From positions 575,326 to 639,325 of the forward strand of contig NZ_FNHV01000001.1 in the NCBI RefSeq assembly GCF_900103585.1: 64,000 nt of DNA, in the 5' to 3' direction. The notes beneath the pieces were generated by a model, which was given only the letters and a program-made list of their open reading frames with translations, had not been told where the DNA came from and searched no databases. Source of the DNA: Streptomyces sp. cf386. Its GTDB lineage: Bacteria; Actinomycetota; Actinomycetes; Streptomycetales; Streptomycetaceae. Shown here in pieces: positions 1 through 8,100 of the stretch (its first letter is position 1; the number at the start of each line of letters is the position of its first letter). Both the position numbers and the translations under genes were made by a program.

Positions 1-1
1 G

Positions 2-304
2 GGAACGACGTTCCGCAACGAGGTGGCGGCGCGGGTCATCCCGACCATCCTCACCTACCGGCCCGGGCGCGCGGCCAAGAAGATCGCCATGCCGATCCTC
101 TTCTGCGTCAGCGACACCGACTCCGTCACGCCTCCCGCCCAGACCCTCCGCTACGCGCGCACCGCACCCAAGGGAGAGATCAAGAGGTACGACGCCGGCC
201 ACTTCGACTTCTACACCAGCGAGACCTTCGAAGTACTGGTGCGCGACCAGATCGAGTTCCTCACCCGCCAGCTGAACCCGGCAGCCGCCACTTCAGCTCC
301 GTGA
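2..304 (+). CDS. alpha/beta hydrolase, C-terminal part (cut by window start)
   Basis: The reading frame is open from the first bases of the window, so this is the 3' end of a longer gene. The visible 101 residues fit the last third of an alpha/beta hydrolase. PILFCVSDTDSVTPP carries the loop that usually holds the catalytic Asp, and YDAGHFDFY carries the usual catalytic His. The nucleophile Ser lies outside the window, so neither substrate nor subfamily can be given. It ends 37 bases before an acyl-CoA ligase on the same strand, so the two probably share a transcript and may handle the same carboxylic acid or ester. That last step is inference. Confidence 0.75.
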   Translation, partial: GTTFRNEVAARVIPTILTYRPGRAAKKIAMPILFCVSDTDSVTPPAQTLRYARTAPKGEIKRYDAGHFDFYTSETFEVLVRDQIEFLTRQLNPAAATSAP

Positions 305-341
305 CCGGACCGCATCACACCCAGACAGGTACGCCCTCGCC

Positions 342-1817
342 ATGAATTTCGCATCTCTGCCCGACCGCCGCGCGTCCCTCGACCCCGACGGGGCCGCGGT
401 CTCGGACGGCCGCCAGGCCCTCACCAACGTCCAGTTGCTGCGTCGCGTCCAGGCGGCGACACGTCACCTCCAGGACCTCGGGATCGGCCCCGGCGATGTC
501 GTGGCTGTCAAGCTCACCAATCGCGTGGAGTTCGTGCTTCTGCTGTTCGCCGCCTGGCGGCTCGGCGCCACCATCACGCCGGTCAACCCGAGCATGACCG
601 ACATCGAAGTGGCCCGACAGCTCAAGGACTCCCGCGCACGCCTTCTGCTGAGCGAGGACGGCGAGGCCGCAGTGGCGGACGGGACTGCCTTTCTCGCCGT
701 CGGCGAACTGCGCGACGACGCAGCGGCGGAGCCGGATGAAGCCCCTCTTCCGGACCCGTCCGCGCTGGCCCTGCTCATCTACACCAGCGGCACGACCGGG
801 GTTCCCAAGGGGGTGATGCTCGATCACGCCAACATCGACGCCATGGCGGACATGGGGCGTCGGGCGCTGGAGGTCGGTCCGGTCGACCGGTGTCTGCTGA
901 TCCTGCCGCTCTTCCACGTCAACGGCATCGTGGTCAGCACCCTCGTACCGTTGCTGGCGGGCGCGAGCGTCACCATCGCCGACCGATTCAATCCCCAGAC
1001 GTTCTTCGACGTGGTCGAGCGCGAGCGCCCCACCTTCTTCAGCGCCGTGCCGACGATCTACAGCATGCTCGCGGCGCTCCCGGACCAGGTCCGCCCCGAC
1101 ACGTCGTCCCTGCGCTTCGGAGTCTGCGGCGCGGCACCCGCCTCCGCCGAGCTGCTGACCCGGTTCGAGGCCCGTTACGGATTTCCGCTCGTCGAGGGGT
1201 ACGGGCTGTCCGAGGGAACCTGCGGCTCCACCATCAATCCTGTCGCGGGCCCTCGACGCGCCGGAACCGTGGGACTGCCCTTCCCCGGCCAGGAGATCCG
1301 GATCGTCGACGCCGACGGCAGCGAGGTGCCGCCGGGCGGGGACGGAGAGGTCGTCGTGCGGGGCCCCAACGTCATGCGGGGCTATCTCGGCCGCCCGGAG
1401 GAGACAGCCAGGGTCATCGTCGACGGCTGGCTGCACACCGGCGACGTGGGCCGGCTCGACGCCGACGGATACCTGACCCTGGTCGGACGTTCGAAGGACA
1501 TGATCATCCGGGGTGGGGAGAACATCTACCCCAAGGAGATCGAGGACGTCCTCGTCGGTGACCCGTCGGTGCTCGAGGCCGCCGTGATCGGCGTCCCCGA
1601 CGAGAAATGGGGAGAGGTCGTCGTCGCCTACGTCCAGCCCCGACCGGGTTCGACCGTCGATCCGTCGGCACTGCAGTCCCTCTGCGCGCGCAGCCTCACC
1701 GGCTTCAAGCGCCCGACCGCGTTCTTCGTGGTGGATGCCATCGCGAAGAACGCGGTCGGCAAGATCGACAAGGTCTCGCTGCGTGCTGCCCACGCCGAGG
1801 TCTCCGCGCGGTCCTGA
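342..1817 (+). CDS. class I adenylate-forming acyl-CoA ligase
   Basis: This 491-residue protein has the full set of ANL-superfamily motifs. The phosphate-binding loop YTSGTTGVPKG is near residue 147. YGLSEG follows in the middle, then GWLHTGDVGRLDADGY with the ribose-binding Asp and the hinge GRSKDMIIRGGENIYPKEIE. Near the C-terminus, KNAVGKIDK holds the likely catalytic Lys474. The length is normal for medium-chain or aromatic acyl-CoA synthetases. The family first adenylates a carboxylate with ATP and then forms the CoA thioester in the cytoplasm. The acid cannot be told from sequence. The hydrolase end just upstream suggests a small catabolic or secondary-metabolic operon. Confidence 0.93.
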   Translation: MNFASLPDRRASLDPDGAAVSDGRQALTNVQLLRRVQAATRHLQDLGIGPGDVVAVKLTNRVEFVLLLFAAWRLGATITPVNPSMTDIEVARQLKDSRARLLLSEDGEAAVADGTAFLAVGELRDDAAAEPDEAPLPDPSALALLIYTSGTTGVPKGVMLDHANIDAMADMGRRALEVGPVDRCLLILPLFHVNGIVVSTLVPLLAGASVTIADRFNPQTFFDVVERERPTFFSAVPTIYSMLAALPDQVRPDTSSLRFGVCGAAPASAELLTRFEARYGFPLVEGYGLSEGTCGSTINPVAGPRRAGTVGLPFPGQEIRIVDADGSEVPPGGDGEVVVRGPNVMRGYLGRPEETARVIVDGWLHTGDVGRLDADGYLTLVGRSKDMIIRGGENIYPKEIEDVLVGDPSVLEAAVIGVPDEKWGEVVVAYVQPRPGSTVDPSALQSLCARSLTGFKRPTAFFVVDAIAKNAVGKIDKVSLRAAHAEVSARS

Positions 1818-2195
1818 CCTCCAGGAATGGCGCTTGGGGCTGTCTCCGGTGGCGGCCCTCAGCTCCGTGTCAGGGACCGAGTCCAGATCCGGGACCCCCC
1901 AGAACTCCGCGAGCTTCGCCACTCGCCCGGCCTGCCGGGGACATCCGCGAAGTTGCACGCAAGGATGGCCCAGCCCTATCGGTGCGCTCGCTCCCAGGCC
2001 GCTCCTGCCGGAGCAGGTCGGTAAGGAGACACCATCAAGATCCGGACCATACACGGACCAGCTCCCGCCAACGCTCCACATACCTCGCATTCGCACAGGT
2101 CAGCGCCATACGTACGGCGTACCGCCAGCAGACCAAGAACCTGCTGGTGTCGTATGCGCCCAAGAAGCTGGGCTTCTTCTAGACACCAGGAAAAG
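1818..2195. other. gene-poor spacer with possible gene remnant
   Basis: No convincing complete gene lies between the ligase and the hairpin at 2198. The last part, about 2097 to 2182 on the plus strand, stays open and ends in SYAPKKLGFF and a TAG stop. It looks more protein-like than its surroundings and could be the 3' remnant of a lost gene, but I cannot name the family. Nothing else was recognised. Confidence 0.3.
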
Positions 2196-2197
2196 GG

Positions 2198-2226
2198 CGC
2201 CTGACCGGGCAGATGCCCGTCAGGCG
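2198..2226. terminator. strong hairpin, likely terminator
   Basis: CGCCTGACCGGGCA and TGCCCGTCAGGCG form a stem of 13 pairs with one bulged C and a very short loop. It lies just after the open frame ending at 2182 and 57 bases from the 3' end of the minus-strand gene at 2285, so it could end transcription from both sides. There is no long T tract, which is usual for actinomycete terminators. Confidence 0.6.
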
Positions 2227-2284
2227 TCCTTCGCAGCGCACGGATCGGGATCGGCTCGGCATCGAAGTCCGCTGCGCGTACGGA

Positions 2285-3940
2285 CTACTGCCCCGGACTC
2301 TCCTCGCGCACGTCCAGGATCCAACGGGCACCGGCCGCGCGGCCCAGGACGATGGGGATCACCTGGCCGGGGGTGGCGAGTAGTGCGGCGAGCTCGCTCT
2401 CGGCCTGGGCTGTGTCTGCCTCGCAAAAGACGAACTCCAGGGGCGGGTCCGTCTCCTCCCGGCGTCGCGTGATCAGCTCGGGGATGTCGTCGGCGGACTC
2501 GAACGTGTCCACGTTCCGCGCCAACTCGGCAACCGAGCCGACGGCGACCGCGCAGGCCTGGTCGAGTATCGGGCTGGCGCCCAACTGCAGGACCAGGGAC
2601 TCCACGAGCCTGCGGCCCGCGTCGGGTTCGCCGCGTACCGCGATGGCTCCGGGGGCCTGGGCCAGGTCGAGGAAGAGGCAGCCGCCGTCCTCCTCCGATG
2701 CTCCCACGCACACGAACGCGAGTCCGCCTTCGGGGGTTTCGTAGGGCACAGGGTGCCAGCCGATGCTGCCGGCCAGGGATTCTTCGGTGTCACCCCGGAC
2801 TCCGCGCAGGATCACGGTGACCCGGTCGTCGCCGAAGGAGACCGTGTGGGACAACGTCGGCACAGGTGGGGCCGGGAGCTCCGCGGAGGTTGCTGACGGG
2901 GTGGGCTGTTCGGCGGATTCGGTACGTCCCGTCGTACGCGGTACTCGCCGGGCGGATCCGGCACGCGGGCCCCGCGCCGGGGTGGTGAGTCGGCTGGGGC
3001 GGGCAGCGGTCGCCACCACGGAGGCAGGGGCGGGGGCGGGGGTTGCTGCCGCGCGCACCGCTGTCGGGGCTCGCAGGAGGGTCGGGATCCGGGCTGGGGC
3101 GGGCCCCACCTCGCCGGACCCGGACCTACGGTTCACGGACTCCGAGGTCCCGGACTCGGAGGTCCCGGACTCGGAGACGACGGTCTCGGAGGTCCCGGAC
3201 TCAAAGACGACGGTCCCGGACCCGGGGATATCCCTATCGGTCTCGGCGATATCAGCGCGCCGTGCGGCGCCGGCCGTCGTGCGCCGTACCGTCCGCGGGA
3301 TCCTGGCCGTCGGGGCGGGGCGCACGGTCGGAGCGGTCGTCGTGTCCGCCTCCGCCACGGCGGCGGCCTCGGTAGCGTCGGCGGTCGCCGGGGCGGCCAC
3401 CTTGCGCCGGCGCAGCAGGAACACCCCGGCACCCGCGCCCGCCGCGAGCAGTACCGCCCCGCCTCCCATGGCCCACGTCACGGCATCGCCCGGGCTCTGC
3501 GCCGGGGTCGCCCGTCCCTCCCGGGATGAGTCCACGGCTGCCTGCCGCGAGGGCCGCGCAAGGGGGAGCGGCCCGAACCGCACGCCGGGGCCCTGGGCGT
3601 CCGGAGGCAGTTCGAGCACCCAGCCGGGGGCGATCACGGTCGGCTGGGTCAGGGCCGAACCATCGGCCTGGGGGCGGCCCTTGTTCAGGTCGAAGATCTC
3701 GGTGAAGCGCTCGCCGTCACCCAGAACGCGCTCCGCGATGTTGAAGAGGAACTCCGGTTCGCCGTCCGGGCGGGACTCGACCACCACGTACTTGACCTTC
3801 TCCTCGTCGGCGGCGACGGCCGCCCGCGCGCTGCCCGGTACCTCGGCCACCGCCGGTAGCGCCGGTGCCGCCAGCGAGAACAGCAGTCCGGACAGGAGGA
3901 CCGCCACGGCCCTGGTCACCGCACGCCGGTCGGGGGTCAT
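2285..3940 (-). CDS. LysM-like secreted/membrane protein of the ESX locus
   Basis: A 551-residue protein. I start it at the ATG at 3940 because GGAGG lies about 6 bases upstream and a signal-like segment follows at once (ending APALPAVAEVPG). The frame is open a further 88 codons upstream, but that stretch is repetitive and arginine-rich. A LysM-like segment follows (VKYVVVESRPDGEPEFLFNI to PGWVLELPP), then a transmembrane helix near residues 150-175 ending in RRRKVA. Next comes a long low-complexity linker with SESGTSE-type repeats and a C-terminal globular domain of about 180 residues. It may bind cell wall outside and act inside through the C-terminal domain. It is divergent from a sigma factor and sits beside the T7SS island. 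Confidence 0.7.
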   Translation of the reverse strand: MTPDRRAVTRAVAVLLSGLLFSLAAPALPAVAEVPGSARAAVAADEEKVKYVVVESRPDGEPEFLFNIAERVLGDGERFTEIFDLNKGRPQADGSALTQPTVIAPGWVLELPPDAQGPGVRFGPLPLARPSRQAAVDSSREGRATPAQSPGDAVTWAMGGGAVLLAAGAGAGVFLLRRRKVAAPATADATEAAAVAEADTTTAPTVRPAPTARIPRTVRRTTAGAARRADIAETDRDIPGSGTVVFESGTSETVVSESGTSESGTSESVNRRSGSGEVGPAPARIPTLLRAPTAVRAAATPAPAPASVVATAARPSRLTTPARGPRAGSARRVPRTTGRTESAEQPTPSATSAELPAPPVPTLSHTVSFGDDRVTVILRGVRGDTEESLAGSIGWHPVPYETPEGGLAFVCVGASEEDGGCLFLDLAQAPGAIAVRGEPDAGRRLVESLVLQLGASPILDQACAVAVGSVAELARNVDTFESADDIPELITRRREETDPPLEFVFCEADTAQAESELAALLATPGQVIPIVLGRAAGARWILDVREESPGQ

Positions 3941-4324
3941 CTCCGCCTCCGCGTCATCTCGATCGTCACGATCGTCTCGTTCGCGCGGGCTGCTCGGCCC
4001 GCATGCGATGGCACGCGGGGCCGGGGCCCCCGGTTCATCTCGTACGGCCCCCTGCTGAACCACCGCCGGGTCGGCGACGTACGGCCGCCGGATCACCGTT
4101 CGCCGACTCGCGCGCTCGCCCGCTCGCCCGTTCGCCCGTTCGCCCGTTCGACGCACCGTTCGTCGACCGCTGACGGCCCCTTTCGACCGCTCACCGACGG
4201 TCACCTACGCATACGCCAAGTGGCGGATATCTCGGTGCGCCGCCTTTGCCAATCTCCCTGTCATGCCCCACTGCCCGCACCAACGGGTGGTCCCGACAGA
4301 CGACTTGACGAAGAGGTGATCCGG
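3941..4324. promoter_or_regulatory. divergent promoter region between LysM-like protein and ECF sigma gene
   Basis: This 384-base region separates two divergent genes and must hold both promoters. It contains the octamer tandem repeat at 4113-4152 and otherwise no recognisable gene. I could not pick out convincing -35/-10 pairs by eye. Confidence 0.4.
4113..4152. repeat. octamer tandem repeat, five copies
   Basis: Five consecutive 8-base units: CGCTCGCC twice, CGTTCGCC twice, then CGTTCGAC. They lie upstream of both divergent genes. The unit is not a multiple of three and would be read as Arg/Ala/Gly-rich sequence if the minus-strand gene started further upstream, which supports the downstream start. 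Confidence 0.8.
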
Positions 4325-4882
4325 GTGAGCTCCACTGCCCTGCAGCGCAACGAGAAGTCGGCCCTGCGGCCGGCCCGCACCGACGAGCAGGCGCTCGCCG
4401 AGCTGAAGAAGGAGCACGGCAGGGCCCTGCTCGGGTTCCTGATGAGCCTCACCTACGGTGACCGGCAGCGCGCCGAGGACCTGCTGCAGGAGACGTTCGT
4501 GCGTGCCTGGCAGCACCCGGAGGCCCTGGAGACCGACCACGAGTCGATGCGGCCGTGGCTGTTCACGGTGGCCCGGCGTATCGCGATCGATGCCCGCCGT
4601 GCCCGGCAGGCCCGGCCCGCCGAGGTCAACGACCAGGCCGTCCTGGAGGCCAAGCCGATCCCGGAGGACCACGCGGAGCGCTCGGCGGAACGCCTCGACG
4701 TACGCCGCGCCCTGGGCACGCTGTCCGCCGAGCACCGGGCCGTGCTGATCCAGGTGTACTTCCGCGGCCAGTCCGTGAACGAAGCGGCGGAGGCGCTCGG
4801 CGTGCCGCCGGGCACGGTCAAGTCGCGTACGTACTACGCGCTGCGGGCGCTCAAGAAGGCGATGCCCGGCTACTCGCTCTGA
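4325..4882 (+). CDS. ECF-type RNA polymerase sigma factor
   Basis: A 185-residue group 4 (ECF) sigma factor. Region 2 is LGFLMSLTYGDRQRAEDLLQ, followed by ETFVRAWQHP and the WLFTVARRIAIDARR helix. Region 4 is LGTLSAEHRAVLIQVYFRGQ with the helix-turn-helix around SVNEAAEALGVPPGTVKSRT. I chose the GTG at 4325, with AAGAGG about 10 bases upstream. An in-frame GTG at 4316 is possible, and the longer open frame to 4220 lacks a ribosome site. The protein would direct RNA polymerase to a small regulon. No anti-sigma gene follows directly. It sits between a LysM-like gene and the T7SS run, so it may control envelope or secretion genes, which is inference. Confidence 0.9.
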   Translation: MSSTALQRNEKSALRPARTDEQALAELKKEHGRALLGFLMSLTYGDRQRAEDLLQETFVRAWQHPEALETDHESMRPWLFTVARRIAIDARRARQARPAEVNDQAVLEAKPIPEDHAERSAERLDVRRALGTLSAEHRAVLIQVYFRGQSVNEAAEALGVPPGTVKSRTYYALRALKKAMPGYSL

Positions 4883-4889
4883 GACCCGC

Positions 4890-4945
4890 GCCCCACTCCC
4901 GCTCGACCTTCCCGACCGCCCCACTCCCGCTCCACCTTCCCGACC
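4890..4945. repeat. 28-base tandem repeat, two copies
   Basis: Two adjoining 28-base units beginning GCCCCACTCCCGCT differ at one base. They start just after the sigma factor stop codon. Function unknown. Confidence 0.8.
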
Positions 4946-4996
4946 GGCCTGCCCCCGGCCCGCGGCGGTGCTCCCCCGGCCCGTCGCGGGCAACCG

Positions 4997-5040
4997 AAGC
5001 CGCCCGTACCCCGCTTGACGATGCGGGGCACGGGCGGCTT
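4997..5040. terminator. long hairpin between convergent genes
   Basis: AAGCCGCCCGTACCCCGC pairs with GCGGGGCACGGGCGGCTT with one mismatch in 18, around an 8-base loop. It is followed by TTGCC on the plus strand. It sits between the convergent ends of the sigma factor gene (4882) and the giant gene (5142), so it probably terminates in both directions. Confidence 0.85.
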
Positions 5041-5141
5041 TGCCGTGCGAGCGTGCGGGTGCTGTGCAGTCGCACGGCCGAGTGGACGAGCCGCCCGCGC
5101 GGGCTGCGCGAAATGGGCCCTGTGCTTGCGGAGAGCGAGGA

Positions 5142-8100
5142 TCAGGAAGGCGCGACCACCTCGATGACGGCGGTGCGCCGGCCCTGCTCCGGCGCGGTGC
5201 CGCGGTTGCCGCGTGACGTGGTCTTGATGGGCACGGCGACCGGGTTGAACGTGCCGTCCACGTCCGCGTTCGCGGCCCTCAGGCGGCTCAGCGCGTCGGC
5301 GAGCTCCACGCGCAGGAGCTGAGCGATCTTGTTGGCCCGGTCACGGCCGTCCCGCATGCCGGTGAGCCGTGAGTTGCCGTAGCCGGTGATCTTCACCGTG
5401 GGCAGGGGGCGCCCTTCCTGGTGGGCGGTGCGCAGTTCCTTGAACAGATCGGCGGCCAGTCGCTTGATCTGCAGGGTCGCCTCCGGGGTGAGGCGCGTGC
5501 CCTCGGTGAAGGCGAACACGGAGGATGCGGGGGCCTGGGCCGGTGCGGGCGGCGCGGGCATGCTGACGCCCGGCAGTTGCTGTCGCTCGCCCTGCATCAG
5601 GGCGTCGATCTGCAGGGGCGGCCCTGCCTGCCCCGGTACCGGCGCGATCTGCGGCCCGAAGACGAAGGGGATGTCCGCCGAGCTCAACTTCGGGGTGCCG
5701 TCGCCCAGTTCGGCCCATTCGCCGAAGCGTGCGGTGAGCCGCTCGGCCAGGTGGAGGGCCGCCTTCTGCTGGAGGTTGGCGTTCAGCGGGCCGCCCGTGG
5801 TGCCGCCGTTGAACTCGACGACCGGCGGCGGCAGTTGCTCACGACTGCGCCACACCGCCACCTTGGCGATCTTGTCGACGAGCTTGTCCAGGCGTGATTT
5901 GTCCGCGTCGGTGAGCTGCCCGCCGGGACGGTCGCCCTCCAGCAGCACGGACTGGTCGCCGTGGTCACCGAGCACGACCACGGTCAGGGCATTGGGCACG
6001 ACGCTGCTGTTCTCGATCGTGTGCAGGTCCGTTCCGGGTGCCGTGCTGTACGTACGGAAGTACCAGGCATCGCCGTTGCGCCGCAGGGAGTCGCCGGCGA
6101 TGGCGGTGAGCAGTCGGCGGGCCTCCTTCGTGGCGCCCGTGAGCTGCTGCTCCAGACCGGGGACGTCGGTGCTCGCCGCCTCGATGGCGTTGTTGAGCTC
6201 CACGATCTCCTCGATCTTCTCGAAGAGCGCCACCTCGGGTGCGTCGGCCGACAGGTCCCCGTTGTCGATGCGCTGGCGCAGCTGGGTCGCGGTCTCGTCG
6301 AGCCGGCCCGCGTAGTGCTCGATGTTCAGCCGCAACGCGTCGTCCAGGACGGCTCGGGTGAACTCGGCACGGCGTACGTTCTCCAGCGTCACCACACTGC
6401 GGCCGTCCCCGCTGAACGTGACGGCGCTCGCGAAGTGGTAGCCGAACCCGCGCCGGGTCAGCGAAAGCTGTCTGTCGCCCTCGGCGTTGAGCTGGGGCAC
6501 GCCCTGGGAGGTCATCGCCTCACCGATGTGCTTGGGCAGGGCGAACTCGTTGATGCCCAGATCCTGCGCCTGCTGTGCGGCGCCCGGATCCGTCGCCTGG
6601 AAGGCCTTGTACTCCTTGCCGGGCGCGGGCCAGTCCTGCGCCACCTTGCCGAGGCCTTGCTGTATCAGCGCCTTCGCCTGCTCCGCGCCGACCTCACCGT
6701 TCGTGCTCGCCGCTTCCGCGATGCCCTGGGCGAGGTGGGCGATGCCGGATACCTCGGTGGCGCTGGAGGTGTTGATACGGGCGACGGCGGTCGTGCCGCC
6801 GTTCGGGGACCGCAGCACCGCGTGGGTCTGGTAGCCGCCGAGTACCTGCTGCGAGAAGTCCCGGCAGATGTCGATGGGGTTCGACCTGAACGTCGGTGTG
6901 ACCCGGATCAGTTCATGGGTGGTGCCGTTCTTCGTGAACCTGATCATGGTGTCGGGGTGGGACCGCAGCGTGACGTTGCTGCCGATCAGCTTCAGTTCCT
7001 TGTTGGCGGCGGCGAAGTTCTCCTGGGTGATGAAGATTTCGCGGCCGGTGTCCGGGACCACGACGGTGCCGTCCTCGGACACGGTGAGCCGGGGATCCTG
7101 CGGTTCGGCCTCGCGCATCGGCATGTAGGCGGGGAAGGCGCCCGGGTTCGCGTCGGTGCGCATGTCGTAGACGGCCGGGGGCTCCAGAGTGACGAAGGGC
7201 CGGTCGTCACCCTGCAGTCCCTCGGGCATGACGAGCCGGTACGTGCCTTCGGCGGGGACGGGGTTGCCGGCTTCGTTCTCGCCCTCCGATGCGTCCTCGG
7301 TGAGGTCGGAGTCGGAGAGCGGGGCGTCCAGATAGGGGTCGTAGGCGTCCAGGTAGCCGTCGCTGGAGGCGCTGTCCGGCGGTGCGTCGTTCGCTTCGTC
7401 GGTGGTGTCGGTCGGTGTGCCGGAGGAGTCGCCGCCGTAGCCGTCGAGGATGTTGATGATCGCGTCGGAATCGGTGCCGTTGTCCGACGTGTCGGGCTCC
7501 TGGTCCGATTCGGGGCTGTCGTACAGGGCCTCGGTGTCGTTGCCGTCGCCGTTGCTGCTGTGGTTGTCGTTGTTGTCGGTCACGGGCGGCGTGCCCGTAC
7601 CTCCGGCGCCCGGGTCGGACTTCGGCGACACCCGTACACCACCGCCCTCGCCCCGGGCACCCGGCAGCGCGCCGGGTACGGGCTCGGCCACGGTCGGCCG
7701 GGGCGTGTTCGCCGCGATCGCTCCCGGTGTGGCGGAGAAGCCGAGCGGTCCCACCGGCGAGGTTCCGATGTCTCCGCCGCCCGGGCGGAAGACCACCCAC
7801 GGCTGCCAAGAGGCGTCCGCGGGCAGGTCCGCCGGACGCTCCACGAGCAGGACGGGCGTGTCGGAGCCCTGCTCGTAGCCCTGGAAGACCTCTCCCCAGG
7901 GGGCGATGACGGGCCCCTGCTTGGCGTCCGCGAGGGCCTGGCCGGGCGGCGTTCCGTAGATGTCCGCTCCTGTGTCGTCCGGACCCAGGAGCTTGCCGGA
8001 CGCCGCGTGGTTCACCGCGAGGACGAGCGGTGCGTCGCCGGGCATGCCTGCGTCGTCGAGGCGGTCGGCGACTTCGGTCATGGTCAGCGGCTGGTATGCG

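Noticed and set aside
315..2096. Minus-strand open frame opposite the acyl-CoA ligase
   Set aside because: The ligase frame has all family motifs, and the antisense product has none.
3941..4204. N-terminal extension of the LysM-like protein
   Set aside because: Repetitive Arg/Glu-rich codons without a ribosome site; ATG 3940 has GGAGG and a signal peptide.
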